The position numbers were made by a program, and so were the translations under genes. The notes below the pieces were generated by a model. It was not told where the DNA came from. It was given only the letters and a program-made list of their open reading frames with translations, and did not search any database. A DNA stretch of 64,000 nucleotides from Anoplopoma fimbria (taxonomy: Eukaryota > Chordata > Actinopteri > Perciformes > Anoplopomatidae), in NCBI RefSeq assembly GCF_027596085.1, contig NC_072453.1, positions 7,187,448-7,251,447 on the forward strand, read 5' to 3'. Shown here piece by piece: positions 37,970 through 64,000 of the stretch; the first letter of the stretch is position 1; every line of letters begins with the position of its first letter.

Positions 37970-39154
37970 TTTTTATAAATGATTGCATCTATCTGCTAAG
38001 AAATCAAGACCATTGGTGGGTACAGCCTCCTGTGTGTGTGAGGAGTGTCCCAAACCCACAAACACAGAAGAAGTAGTTGGTAAAAACGTCCTCGGTGCTG
38101 GTCGGCTGGGCTGCTCCTCATCCTCTTTGCTGGATGGTAAAGAGGGTGGTGTGAGGGTTGGGGTGGCAAAGCACACTTGGTGCCTTGCAGCAAGTTGGGT
38201 GCTGAGAGGGGTTCAATGTTCTGCTGTTGTGCTGCGTCTCCCTGGGATGATTGGTTGATTGACGTCCATTCTCAGCTGCCAAAAACACAAAGGAGTTCTG
38301 CCCTGTGAAACAGAAAAACAAGTCTTGAGTAATGTTGGTCACAAATATAAAACATTTGCATGGTTGGTAGCTGTATTGTTCAATTTGATTTCACGAATGA
38401 AATTATATTGTAAACAATGGAACAATATTCAAGAAGGTCCCTGTAATAAATATTGTCAACATATTTAAAGTTAACTTGTTAGAAGTGTTTGTTTTAAAGA
38501 AGAAAAGGCGACCACCGCTCTCCTGCTTTATTCTGCTTCCTGTAGTCATCCGTCCTTCTCATTTGGCCTCGAGTTAACACATCTTCTCTGTCCTCAAGGA
38601 AATTCTGGATGTTAAGTCTCACAGAATAAAAAAATAAAACAATAAATCACTTTTCTTGATGTTAGTAGTTATTACTTAACATCTGTCTGTGACAGCCACC
38701 TCCACCTAACTAACAACGACAAGAATCTTTGAACTACTGATGAGTGAGTGAGATTAAGACTTTCAGGAGTTAATGCTGTCATTAAGTTTAGACTTATTTT
38801 TTTCTTGTATGGCCTACGTCTCATAAAGAAACAGTATAGCAGAGTGAGATTAAAATTCCAGTAAATTAAATAAAAATTTGCAGGTTTTTTTTTTTTATAA
38901 TGTTATCAGTTATTGTTGACTTACCTCTGCTATAGGCATCTAAAGCTTGAGCTTTATTGTGTTTTGTCAATATATCCCTTGATGACAGAGGCATCAGACT
39001 CATCAAAATTGACTTTGACCAATTTTCCCAGACAGGCCTTTTTCAAGGGTGATGATTCAAAGCTGGAATCCAAATCTTTAATCGTCATGAAGTTAGATTT
39101 ATATAGCAGAGAAATGAAATTCAACTTATGCAACAGCTGTTTTCTTGTAAATTC
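37970..39154 (-). pseudogene. Unidentified minus-strand coding trace, possibly a decayed gene
   Basis: Two splice-bounded pieces look protein-coding on minus. Piece 1 (39154-38925) starts after TTTAG, is open through an ATG at 39088 with words such as MTIKDLDSSFESSPLKK and KACLGKLVKVNFDESDASV, and ends at a good GTAAGT donor. A one-base shift inside an AAAA run near 38965 is needed to stay open to that donor (HNKAQALDAYSR). Piece 2 (38302-37976) follows a CACAG acceptor in matching phase and opens with GQNSFVFLAAENGR. It too needs a one-base shift near 38180 to reach the Ser/Pro-rich LPSSKEDEEQPSRPAPRTF stretch. Between them, 38597-38507 is open and polar (FLEDREDVLTRGQMRRTDDY) but out of phase. 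I do not recognise the family. Confidence 0.35.
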
Positions 39155-39185
39155 CTAAATCACAAACCCACACTCAGCAAAAGAA

Positions 39186-39541
39186 AGAGAGGCTGTCAAG
39201 GGCAGGGTGAGAGGGAGGGACACTGAAGAGGAAGAAGGGGGGCAGAAGGGGCTCACAGAGAGTGCACTGTTAGAGGACAGAAGAGTGTTAACAGCCAGTG
39301 TAGGTAGATCACCGGACAAACACTGCAGCTAAAGTCGGCAAGGAGAGAAGAAGTGAGAAACGGATAGGGAGGTTCACACATTCAAGGAGAGAAGCGGAGT
39401 CCAACAGGAGAGCGTTGTGGCTGTTTGGGCAACAGAAGCTTTTGAAACCAGGAAGAGGGCAGCCAAGCCTGAGGTGATGCTGTGAGGAGGAGTGCCAAGT
39501 GATGGAGCTTGAAGCAGCCAGCAGGCGAGCACAATTAGTCA
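39186..39541 (+). other. plekha4: Candidate 5' untranslated exon of plekha4
   Basis: A purine-rich, GC-richer block ends at GTCAG followed by GTACAG, a usable donor, about 2.5 kb upstream of the first coding exon. There is no TATA box. It has no long plus-strand open frame, as expected for a leader. The call rests on composition, donor and position only. Confidence 0.3.
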
Positions 39542-42047
39542 GGTACAGCAATATGGCATCTTTATTATGATTTATGTCTAATTTATTCTCTGTAGACTTT
39601 GAACAGTAAAAAACTATTGCTACAGAAATATGTATGAGTGCATTTTAGTGTTGCTTTATGAATCCTGTATTTCCATTTATTTGATAAATTAACAGAACAG
39701 TTTGTTATTCATTGAGAAAAAAAGACTGCTGCTTAAGGTTAACAGTATTGTAAAGCAGGTCCTGATGTGTTATATGAGGCTGAACCATTGAAGGCCCACT
39801 GGGGGACTTTATCTCAGCTTTGCCAGGCTGATATATTTCAGCTGCACTTCCCTGCAACTCTTAAACCTCCTATAGCCCAAATTAACAGTGTAAAGCCATA
39901 TGAAATATGCTTTGTACAATAATCCGGTATCTTCATGGGGCAATCTTATCAGGCAGTCAAATTAGTAGTTGTGACGGTGTCTTACGTCATAACTTTACTT
40001 ATCAAGGTCAAATGTATAGTGATGATTTTGTTGGCATTGGAAGACATGAGAATGTAGGAGACATGCAAATGTTTTTGTTGATGGAGAGGGAGGATATTTT
40101 ATTCAACATGCTCTGTGTCCAGCTTCACATGATGCTCCAGAATCCTTGGGCATCACAAAGCTCACTCTGTGTGGTACACAGACCCACCATTTGTCCTCCC
40201 TTCCATCCCTCTTTAGAATTTTAAGTCTTCTCCTCCACGATCAAGTGACCCCCGCTGATTAAGAAGGAGATTTTCCAAATATTTCACAACTCCCACGTAA
40301 CCCCTAGCGGCTATGAGGTGGTTAGTCTCTGCTCTCATCTCTTACAAAGACTTGGTTGTTTTCTCTCGTTTACTTCGTGTCTCACTTGTAGAGGATTGTG
40401 GTTGATACTGACATAGACTGCGGCAGCTAAACCGCGTCAAACCTCTGGGTCACCCACGAGTGCTTGTGAGATTGTTTCTCATGAATCTCTATCTTCAAGT
40501 TCATCTGTACTGCTGTTTTAGGGTCAAAAATAAGATCAGTCCAATACAGTTTAGATAAGCTGTAAAGCTTTGCTTAGGCAGCTACAGCAGGTGTTACTTA
40601 TAGTTGTAAATTAGTTAAGTGATTAAGTTATTAATAATTAACTTTTTTCTAAATACACATATATATAAATACATTGAGAAAGTATATCTACTTTGTTGTA
40701 ATTCATAGAGAAATTGGTACTTTGGACTATACTTGTAGTAATTCAAGACAAAACATAAGGAATTTACAAAGTCCTTATGTGTATATTTCATACATACAGT
40801 ATATATATATACATTTATTATGGGTTTTCCATATATAAATTATGCCCAAGCATTTGAAATGCAGAGTTGAAAGACAAAACGAGTTTACGAGTTATAATTG
40901 AATAACAGAGCAAACATATAACAATAACAAAGTTTATTATTTAAAAAATGAGCACTTGATTGTTCAGTAGGTGTGAAGGTACAACACAACATGCTGTCAT
41001 GTGACCTGAGGTACATGATCAAGACGGCATGACTCTCAGAACCCCACCCGACACATTTGTCTTCAACAGGCCATTTTATTTTCCACGCTCCACCCGCCTT
41101 TTATTTTGGTTTTCTGTCTTCAGCAGTAGCCGCTGCAGTTCTGCAGTTCCGGGCACATTCCAAATCTCCTCTCGCATACTAGTTGTCCCTGCTGCCAGAT
41201 TGGTTTTCACACGGTCCCGGGGCCCCTCCCTGCTACCACAGCGATGCAGCTGTCACCTGTCAGTTTCATGGTGGGGATGTGCACAGGCCTGTTGTGGCTC
41301 AGAATAGAATTGTGGGAGAGTTTTCGTTGGAAGTGGGAGAGCACAACACCAAGTCTCTTAGTGGATGAACAGTTGACCGGGAAAAAAATCTCAACTATAT
41401 GGGAATGTGGCATTTGTGTGCTGTGAGGTTACAGGGTGCTGTTCATGGGAGTGACTGACTGCTTCTACAGAGGGACACTCTGGTACAGCTTGTATTGGTA
41501 AGGCCTAATGTCTTAGCCTTGCTCAGAGCAACCAGTTCATTCACATGTGTAGAGCTTTGATAGTGGTATGAGTCTTGTTCAGTACTGGTCACATAGCGTG
41601 TATGGTGTTTGTGTAGAGGTTGTTGTGAATTATAACCCTACATGTGTAGTTATTTTTATTATGTATTTTATTTACTTGGTTGAGATTTCATAATAAAATC
41701 CAGTACAATTTAGCTATTATGTTTATGTTAGTGTATATTATTGTGTATGTGCACTTAGCGTGTGTGTGCCATATTTGTGTGTACCACTAAGTAAATGCTG
41801 TATGACCTTGAATGAAGGAATACTTTCTAATAAACACACATATGAGGTACCCTGCTTAAAATTCATGTTAGCTTTTAGTTTGGGTGCAAACAGTGACATT
41901 TCGGATGTGACATTTGCATCCAGCTCACATATCTCACAAAAGTTTATGACTTTCATCCTCTTCTCATTACCTCAACCTTCATTCCTGAGTCTATCTGGCA
42001 GTTTTCAGCTTTAATCTATATGTGAATATTTGTGTTTCCACTGCAGA

Positions 42048-51659
<9,612 letters not shown>

Positions 51660-52168
51660 AGGCAAGAACAGCGAGGGCTTAAGGAGCTTAAATGAACAAA
51701 CTTGTGAAGGACAGGAACATGGTTAAGTGATTTTTTTGGTAAAGCAAAATGCCTGAAGAAGAGGACTTTAAATGATTGAAGGAATCTGCACCTCATTTTG
51801 GATTGTAAATGGTAAAGTGGGAACATATAATGCTAGAAATAGTCCTAATATTTGGTAAACTTAAACATTTCCGCTATTCATGATTAGCTTTGAAATGGAT
51901 GCAGTCATAATATAAAGTCTTACAAATATTTCATGAAAACAAAAACTATGTATTGAAATCTAATATTGGTCTTGCATTTATTTATTTTTGGGGATGAACA
52001 CCAAATACCTTACGTGTAGCCAACAACATACCCAGTATTATTTCATTCCTCTCAAAACATACATCTAACCAGACACAGAAATTAAAGATGGATGTGGATG
52101 TGGATGGCAACATAACCCTGTTATTGTCACTTTAACAAAATGTGTTTTGTATCTCAAATTTACTGATT

Positions 52169-52174
52169 AATAAA
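52169..52174 (+). terminator. plekha4: Polyadenylation signal of plekha4
   Basis: AATAAA about 510 bases past the plekha4 stop codon. A second AATAAA at 52254-52259 may act as an alternative. Confidence 0.55.
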
Positions 52175-52259
52175 CATGTAGTGTGCTACATCGCAACACG
52201 GAATCCTGCTTTATATCTGCAAGAAACTCTCATTTCATGAATCTTTTTTGCTAAATAAA

Positions 52260-53200
52260 AATCCCATCACCACCTCATCCCTGACTGCTTAGGTGCCGCT
52301 CTCTGACAAGCCCTGATGCAGAATTAAACAGAGCCAGTAAAAATGCCTTTGTCACTTTAAATCCTTGCCGTGTCTCAGTCGATGACATCATTGTCTGAGA
52401 ACACATTACATCATCCCTTCCCAGGCTCTCTCTCTCTTAAAGACAGCACCACCTTATGTTTACTGGGCTACACACACATATGCACACATATACAGAGACA
52501 GAGAGAGAGAGAGACCCACTTATCTGTTTACAAATGCAATACAAATATCAACATGCATAGTAATTCAGGACAGCAGCCATAGATGTAACCAATTCCACAA
52601 ATGTATTCAAAAGCTACAAGTTGGCTTTTGGATGTTTTATAACATTCACTTTAAAATGTATTCCTGCTATGATTGAATACTACTTTCCTATCAGTGAAGG
52701 CATTCCTAACAACATTTTCAAATAAGAGCTTGCGTCTTTTTTGATATGCAATATTCATAACTCAAGCTGCATGCAACAGAACTGGGAAAATATGATCCCC
52801 AAAATAGGTAATTTATGGAAACAACTTCCATAAAATGATTGCTGATAAAGTTTGAGTGATTATTGACGTGTTTTGATCAGAATATTGGATATTATTACTA
52901 ATTCCCACATGAGGTTCTTCTCGTGGTCAGAAGTTGGGCCTGCAGAGCATCTCCCCACACACACTTATATAGCTTTCTATTGCAGGAACACATCGCAGAT
53001 ATAGCACTACATTATGATACTAAAGAATTTGATTGCATGTTGTTTATCATACACTGTTTTTTATTAAATGAGTGATTTTTGGCTCAAGGTGCAGATACAT
53101 TTTTTTGTCTGTCAGTTAGTTTGTCTCCAAAAACACATACACGCTGTATAATTAATCAGGTGTTTGATTGGCCTGTGAGATGCGGAGAATGCTGAGAGAA
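52260..53200. other. Short spacer between plekha4 and ppfia3
   Basis: About 0.9 kb, AT-rich, with a small GA run near 52497-52515. No gene or recognised repeat seen. Confidence 0.6.
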
Positions 53201-53259
53201 TGTTTCTTTAAGACCCATCACCTTCCAATCCGACAGAGGGGGAGTCTGTGGTAAGGTGG

Positions 53260-53489
53260 CGTATCGTCTCTCTCCCCCCCCCCATCCCCATCCCCCCCCC
53301 CCCCTCCTCGCCGTTTACATGTGGAAAAAGAGAGACGGTAAAGAAAAAGAAAAAGAAAATAACACATACAGTAAGCTTTTCTCCGGTTTCGGATGAGGGG
53401 ACAAGGACACCATCGCGATCCACGGTTGATGGACCTAAGGGATATTTAACATCAAACATGGACACTACAGGCTCCCCGCGATGACTGTG
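53260..53489 (+). other. ppfia3: Candidate 5' untranslated exon of ppfia3
   Basis: A GC-richer block after C-runs ends GACTGTG before GTAAGG, a strong donor, 4.6 kb upstream of the start-codon exon. It contains only a very short upstream frame (MDTTGSPR). Composition changes sharply from AT-rich DNA here, as at a vertebrate neuronal promoter. No transcript evidence. Confidence 0.35.
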
Positions 53490-54453
53490 GTAAGGATGCA
53501 ACTTCACACCGCCCCATCGCAACCCAGTTTCCACTGAGAGGGAAACAGCATCCATCGGAGAACAATACTAATGTAACAATAAATGCATGTATATGTGTGT
53601 GATAACAAGAACCTATCATTGTGTTGTGAAGGATCGAGGGGGGTGGTGGTGGTTTATGTGTATGTGTATATGCGTGTGTGAGGGGAGCGAGGTTTTTTTT
53701 TTTTTTTTTTGAATAGAGGCAAATAGGCTTTTATTAGATAGACTATGCAACGTTAGGTGCTATGTCAGTGTAAGGCATTGACAGGTGTGTTGGCAGCACA
53801 CAGCACGATGTATTTAGGGCGCGCTTGCTCGTTCCCGTTTGCATACAGTTTGGTGAGGTGGAGGGAGGGAGAGATGATAAGATGCCTCTGTATATTGGCC
53901 TACTATGTGTTGCTTGTAATTAATCATGGCTGTAACTAAGCCCTTAGCCGCTGGGAGCTTTGTAGTCAAACCTCCCAGCTCGGCTCTTTCTGTCACTGGG
54001 CCTGTATGGAGTTGCTTTTAATTCTATAATGTCTGGAGAAGGCAGGGCCATTACTGAAAATGTGCGATGTGCATTTCTGGCCATCTTCCTGACGTGATGC
54101 TTTTCCACAGCCACAGTCGATCTCTAAAGAAGAGATTCATCCTCCTGTGGTTTGCTTCAGTGCATTTTTAACACACGAATAAGCCAATTCAGAAATCCTC
54201 CCCCCCAATACACAACCGTTAAGCTTCTTCTTTTTTTTTTTTTTTTTTTTTTCATGGAATGGTCTCTCCTCCATACATCCAGACATGGAGGTATCCACAG
54301 ACCTGTCATCTGGAGAGGCTCATTTACCCATCAGCCCAGTGTGCCGTGTTAGTCCGGATCCTGGTGCTTCCATTCCCTCTACACAGCTGCCGACAATCAC
54401 TTATCGATTCCAATGATGCGTTTCTTGGCCAGGGGGTACTGTTTCATGGTATT

Positions 54454-54455
<2 letters not shown>

Positions 54456-54509
<54 letters not shown>
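54456..54509. repeat. GA microsatellite
   Basis: About 54 bases of pure GA followed by a G run. Confidence 0.97.
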
Positions 54510-54512
<3 letters not shown>

Positions 54513-54745
54513 GGGGGGTCGTTCATTATTAGACGCTATATGCTGTAATCGTTATTGAGATGCAAAGTCGTTATGCATCCGTGCATCTTTAGCTGTAAAG
54601 GCGATTGACCATGTAGGCAAACCGGATGTAAGAACCGATCGTAGAAAGCCTTTTTTCTTCTGTTCTATTTGTCGGCGGCTGTGGCAGCCTGTAAACCCTC
54701 TCCCCACCCCAGTGTCTGCTGGAGGAGAGCTGTTTTACTGCTCGC

Positions 54746-54845
<100 letters not shown>

Positions 54846-55012
54846 GGCTATTGCATATTCCCGGAGGCAAGGCATTTTTTTTAGTTACATACACAGATAC
54901 ACAACCTAATTGGTTCCTTGTCCTAATTGGTCATGTAGCGAGCAGATACCGTAAAGCCAGTCTTTCCACTCCAGGTTAGGCGGCTACAAGCAGGATTCAG
55001 TGTGGCTGTGTA

Positions 55013-55055
55013 TGATGATGATGCTGGTGGTGATGATGATGATGATGATGATGAT
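55013..55055. repeat. GAT trinucleotide microsatellite
   Basis: An imperfect GAT run (GATGATGATGCTGGTGGTGA then pure GAT) just before the adjacent CA tract. Confidence 0.9.
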
Positions 55056-55088
55056 GTGGGCAATCATAATATGAAAACACCCACATGT

Positions 55089-55195
<107 letters not shown>

Positions 55196-56623
55196 CACTA
55201 ACACACACATACTCAATCGATTTTAGTGTGTTGACACTGTGACATGAGCTCACCCATTACACCAATGAATCTAATACAGCCACTTGATAATGTAGCTGCA
55301 CTGTAGCTCTACATTATAATCATTGTTTTCAAGCTGCCTCTCTGCCAGTCCCCATGCTCATTTCACTGATTTCTATGGTAGCAAGAAGGGCAACCATTCA
55401 AAGAAAATGTCCGAATAATGCTCATAAAGCTGTAATGTTGTGGCATAACGAGTCTACAGTGTCATTTTGATGCATAAGACATGTTGTGTGCTCTCTTGTT
55501 TTCTAGTTGCCTCTCTCCCCCTTACACACTCGCTCATGAACACACAGGTCCTGAAGCCCAGTGACCTCACAGCTGACGCTTCAGTCAAAACCGCAGGCTG
55601 CACAGTTATGTTTAGCATGGACTCATCATGTGACACAGTAGGAATACAGTGGACTAGTGAAGTAAAGTAATCATCCCAATATGAGTGGTTTAAAGTTTTA
55701 TCTTACAAGAGTATTTCAGGTGTTTCAAGGTCCTGAAACAAATTAACTTTAAGAGGATATTTTGGGTATTTTGATCACAATCAGAAGCTGTCGTCGTTTC
55801 GGCTTGAAAGATTTCTTAAATCAGATCTCTTTCGGAACTCTTAAACTGTATTTTAAAGCAATACAGTCAATGCCAGCTCAATCTCGCTTCAGTTATTATT
55901 CATCAGTGGAGGGGGAAAGGAAGGAAGCTGTTTTTTAGTAGGACATACAGTGAGGTTGCCAAGTACGCTAGCCAGCTCACCAGCATGAGAAGCTAATTTA
56001 GAGCTATATCAGGCCTCCAGTTACCAGCAAGCAGTCGCCATCTTTAGTTCTGGACGTCCATATAATAATAAAAAGACAACTGGCAAAACTTGTTTTCAGT
56101 TCTGCTGAGGCCTGTGCGCTAAATATGTTTGATTCACAAAATGGATGATTTTTGTGGACAAATAAATTCTTTACTGCTCTGCCCAGTCTCACTGACGTAC
56201 AGAAGCCTGTATGGGGCACTAAATCAGTCCAAACCACTTAAAAGTATAAAGGCCAGTGCAAGCCCCTGAGTATTGTAGACTAGACAGTGAAGAATATGGT
56301 AGGGAAGAAGAGAGGGACATGAGGCGCTATAATAATGCTGATTGCCTGAGTCCATACCATTTTGGCCAGAGTTAGCAGTTTGAGAGAGAGAGACCTTATT
56401 CAGTTAAAAAGGCAATCTAAAACAAGCAGGCAATTTATAGCAAAACTTATTAAAGGAGGCTTCATGTAGTGAAATGACAAAGATGAATCACAATGACATA
56501 CTTAGTTTGTTAGAAAAACTGAGAATGAGAATAAATGCTTGCTTAAATCATTTAGATTAGCTTTTTAACACTTTTAGCAGTGCGGAAGTCACTGATCTCA
56601 CCAAGACTATAGTGACTGATAGC

Positions 56624-57260
56624 TTCAAGCAACAGTTAGACATTTTGGGGAATATGCTTTTCCCTTTCTTGGCATTAGTTAGATGGGAAGGCTATCATAT
56701 CCTTCTGTTGATTAGCTTAGCTTTGCTTAACCCTGAAACTGGGAACAGGTGCAAACAGCTATCCTGGTTTTGTCCAATGATAACAAAACCTACAGACCAG
56801 CAACAATATATATCACAAATAACACTTCATGTGTAATTTGTTTAAAGAAAACAATAACTTAGAATAAAAGCAACAGGATTTAGTTTTCTGGGGGTAATGT
56901 GCCTGAAGTCTTATTGTCACTTCGAGGTATTCATAAAGTCACTGCTCCCGGCCAAGAAATAGTCTGGCACATACCCACCTGTAAAAGTAAATCTTGAAGT
57001 TATACACTTCATATTTACAGATGTATGGATTAAACAAACAAGATATACAATGTTGATAAGCAAGCTTTAGAGGGGATGGTAGGCACATTTCATTACATAT
57101 TGACAGAACTGGGTTAGCTGTTTCCCCTTATTGTTTCTAGTCTTTGTGTTAAGCTAAGCTAACCAGTTGCTGCCTTTAGCCTTTTAATTAACAGACAGGC
57201 ATAAGAGTTGTATCAACCTTTCTCTACCTCTAACCAAGAAAGCAAATTTGTGTCCTTCCC
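56624..57260. repeat. Long copy of a common teleost dispersed repeat
   Basis: The segment opens with CAACAGTTAGACATTTTGGG and contains GCTTAACCCTGAAACTGGGA, CAAACAGCTATCCTGG, AAGAAATAGTCTGGCACATA, GTGTTAAGCTAAGCTAACCA and GAAAGCAAATTTGTG in the order I recall for this family. Its second half matches the fragments at 13509-13612 and 63927-64000. Ends are diverged, so no clean terminal repeats can be stated. Confidence 0.75.
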
Positions 57261-58127
57261 TGAGGAATGCTACTCCTTTAACACAAATAATTGTATGCAG
57301 CATTTCATTTGAACAGTTTCATTCTTGTCTTATCAAGACATTTCTCAAGTTGCATGGCTCATTGTGTTTGCTACTCAAACACATATTTCATTTAATTTAC
57401 TGTAACCTGGTATTCTTAAGGTTCACAGTGGATGTATAAGAATAGATCCAGAGCTCCTTATTTTTGGAACTGTCATCACATTATGATGTACTAAGTCAAA
57501 ATACTCTTTGTTTTGTCAGAAACGCTAATTGCAAACTATCAGCTGGAATTATTATCACATTTCTCAAACTACCAGCTCACTCTTGCGATGTTCTTTTCTC
57601 ATTTGTTACATGAACACTGAAGTTTATTTAGGGGGATCTAATGCAATGCCTGCTCTCTTTTTCAGCTCTCACCCCCGGTGCTGTGAGGAGCTCTGCCTCG
57701 CGGAAACAATTTTGGAGCATCGGCCCTCTTTTATCATTTCCTTACCCAGAACCCCTTCCCTCTCTCACCCTCCGCCAATCCCAGCCAGCCACTGCATGGC
57801 TTTCCCGTAGATACTCCTTCCTCTTGCGTAACACAGGAGCACATAAGCATTCTAATCATATACCATACAGATTGGGACTTTATGAAGGAAGACAAGTGAG
57901 CAAAGACGTACAGAGTGCTGGAGAAACAACATAGAGGCAATAAAAAGAGGACGATATGCAAACCAAAATAATTATATTTTTGGTAAACTGATGGTGTAAA
58001 GATTTATATTTTGTACATCAAACTTTTAGTATGAGCTCATAAAAACCCAACGCACAAGGGACAGACCTTTTGCACGCACAATCCAATTTAGTTTTCTTTA
58101 TTAACTTGCCACACACCCCACGGTCTC

Positions 58128-63749
<5,622 letters not shown>

Positions 63750-63926
63750 GTGAGTGTTTGTTTCTGTAAATCTGTCTAGTGTTGACCAGTATCACATTTG
63801 TGCAAAGCAGGGAAATCTACCCTGAAAAGGTAGGTGCTGCTTGTTACAGGAATGGTTATCATTTGGGAACCACAACCTGTATTACACTTCGGCTTTTGTG
63901 CAGAACCAGCACAGCTATTTCCTGCT

Positions 63927-64000
63927 GTTTCCTGTCTTAATGCTAAGCTAAGTAACCGACTGCTGGCCGAGCTTTATATTTACTACAACCAGCATCCAAA
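63927..64000 (+). repeat. Start of another copy of the common teleost repeat
   Basis: TGTTTCCTGTCTTAATGCTA then AGCTAAGTAACCGACTGCTG is close to 13520-13555 and to the second half of 56624-57260. Cut by the window edge, inside ppfia3. Confidence 0.65.

Overview
This is a vertebrate nuclear genomic window, almost certainly from a bony fish (teleost). Exons are short with GT-AG borders and introns run from 100 bases to over 5 kb. Long CA/GT, TA and GA microsatellites are common. The dispersed repeats include a Tc1-type miniature element, a truncated L2/Rex-like LINE tail and IS630/Tc1 remnants. Nothing bacterial, viral or CRISPR-like was seen. Exon borders were found by eye from splice motifs, codon phase and remembered protein families; no search was run.

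Layout. (1) 1-12235, minus strand: 5' half of a skeletal myosin-binding protein C gene (best call mybpc2, fast type; mybpc1 is the alternative). It has a start codon, four tiny Pro/Ala/Glu cassette exons and the C1 immunoglobulin domain; it runs off the left edge. (2) 12.2-20.5 kb: repeat-rich, AT-rich spacer with a Tc1-like MITE and two orphan exon-like stretches. (3) 20.6-31.9 kb: three related five-exon genes encoding small (about 232-238 residue) PRY-SPRY (B30.2) proteins with no RING, B-box, NACHT or pore-forming part. The first is on minus, the next two on plus, each with a TATA-like box. The third lacks the AG acceptor of its PRY exon. (4) 32-39.2 kb: AT-rich spacer with repeat remnants and an unidentified, possibly decayed minus-strand coding trace at 37.97-39.15 kb. 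(5) 39.2-52.2 kb, plus: plekha4 (PEPP1), 23 coding exons, about 1317 residues, PH domain at the N terminus and a very long terminal exon. (6) 53.3-64.0 kb, plus: 5' part of ppfia3 (liprin-alpha-3), six coding exons, continuing off the right edge.

The order MYBPC2 / PLEKHA4 / PPFIA3 matches genes I recall lying close together on human 19q13.33, which is the main reason for choosing mybpc2. The conserved genes are a sarcomere thick-filament protein, a phosphoinositide-binding Wnt/trafficking adaptor and a presynaptic scaffold; they share no pathway. The PRY-SPRY trio is the lineage-specific, accessory part of the window and the best candidate for something undescribed.
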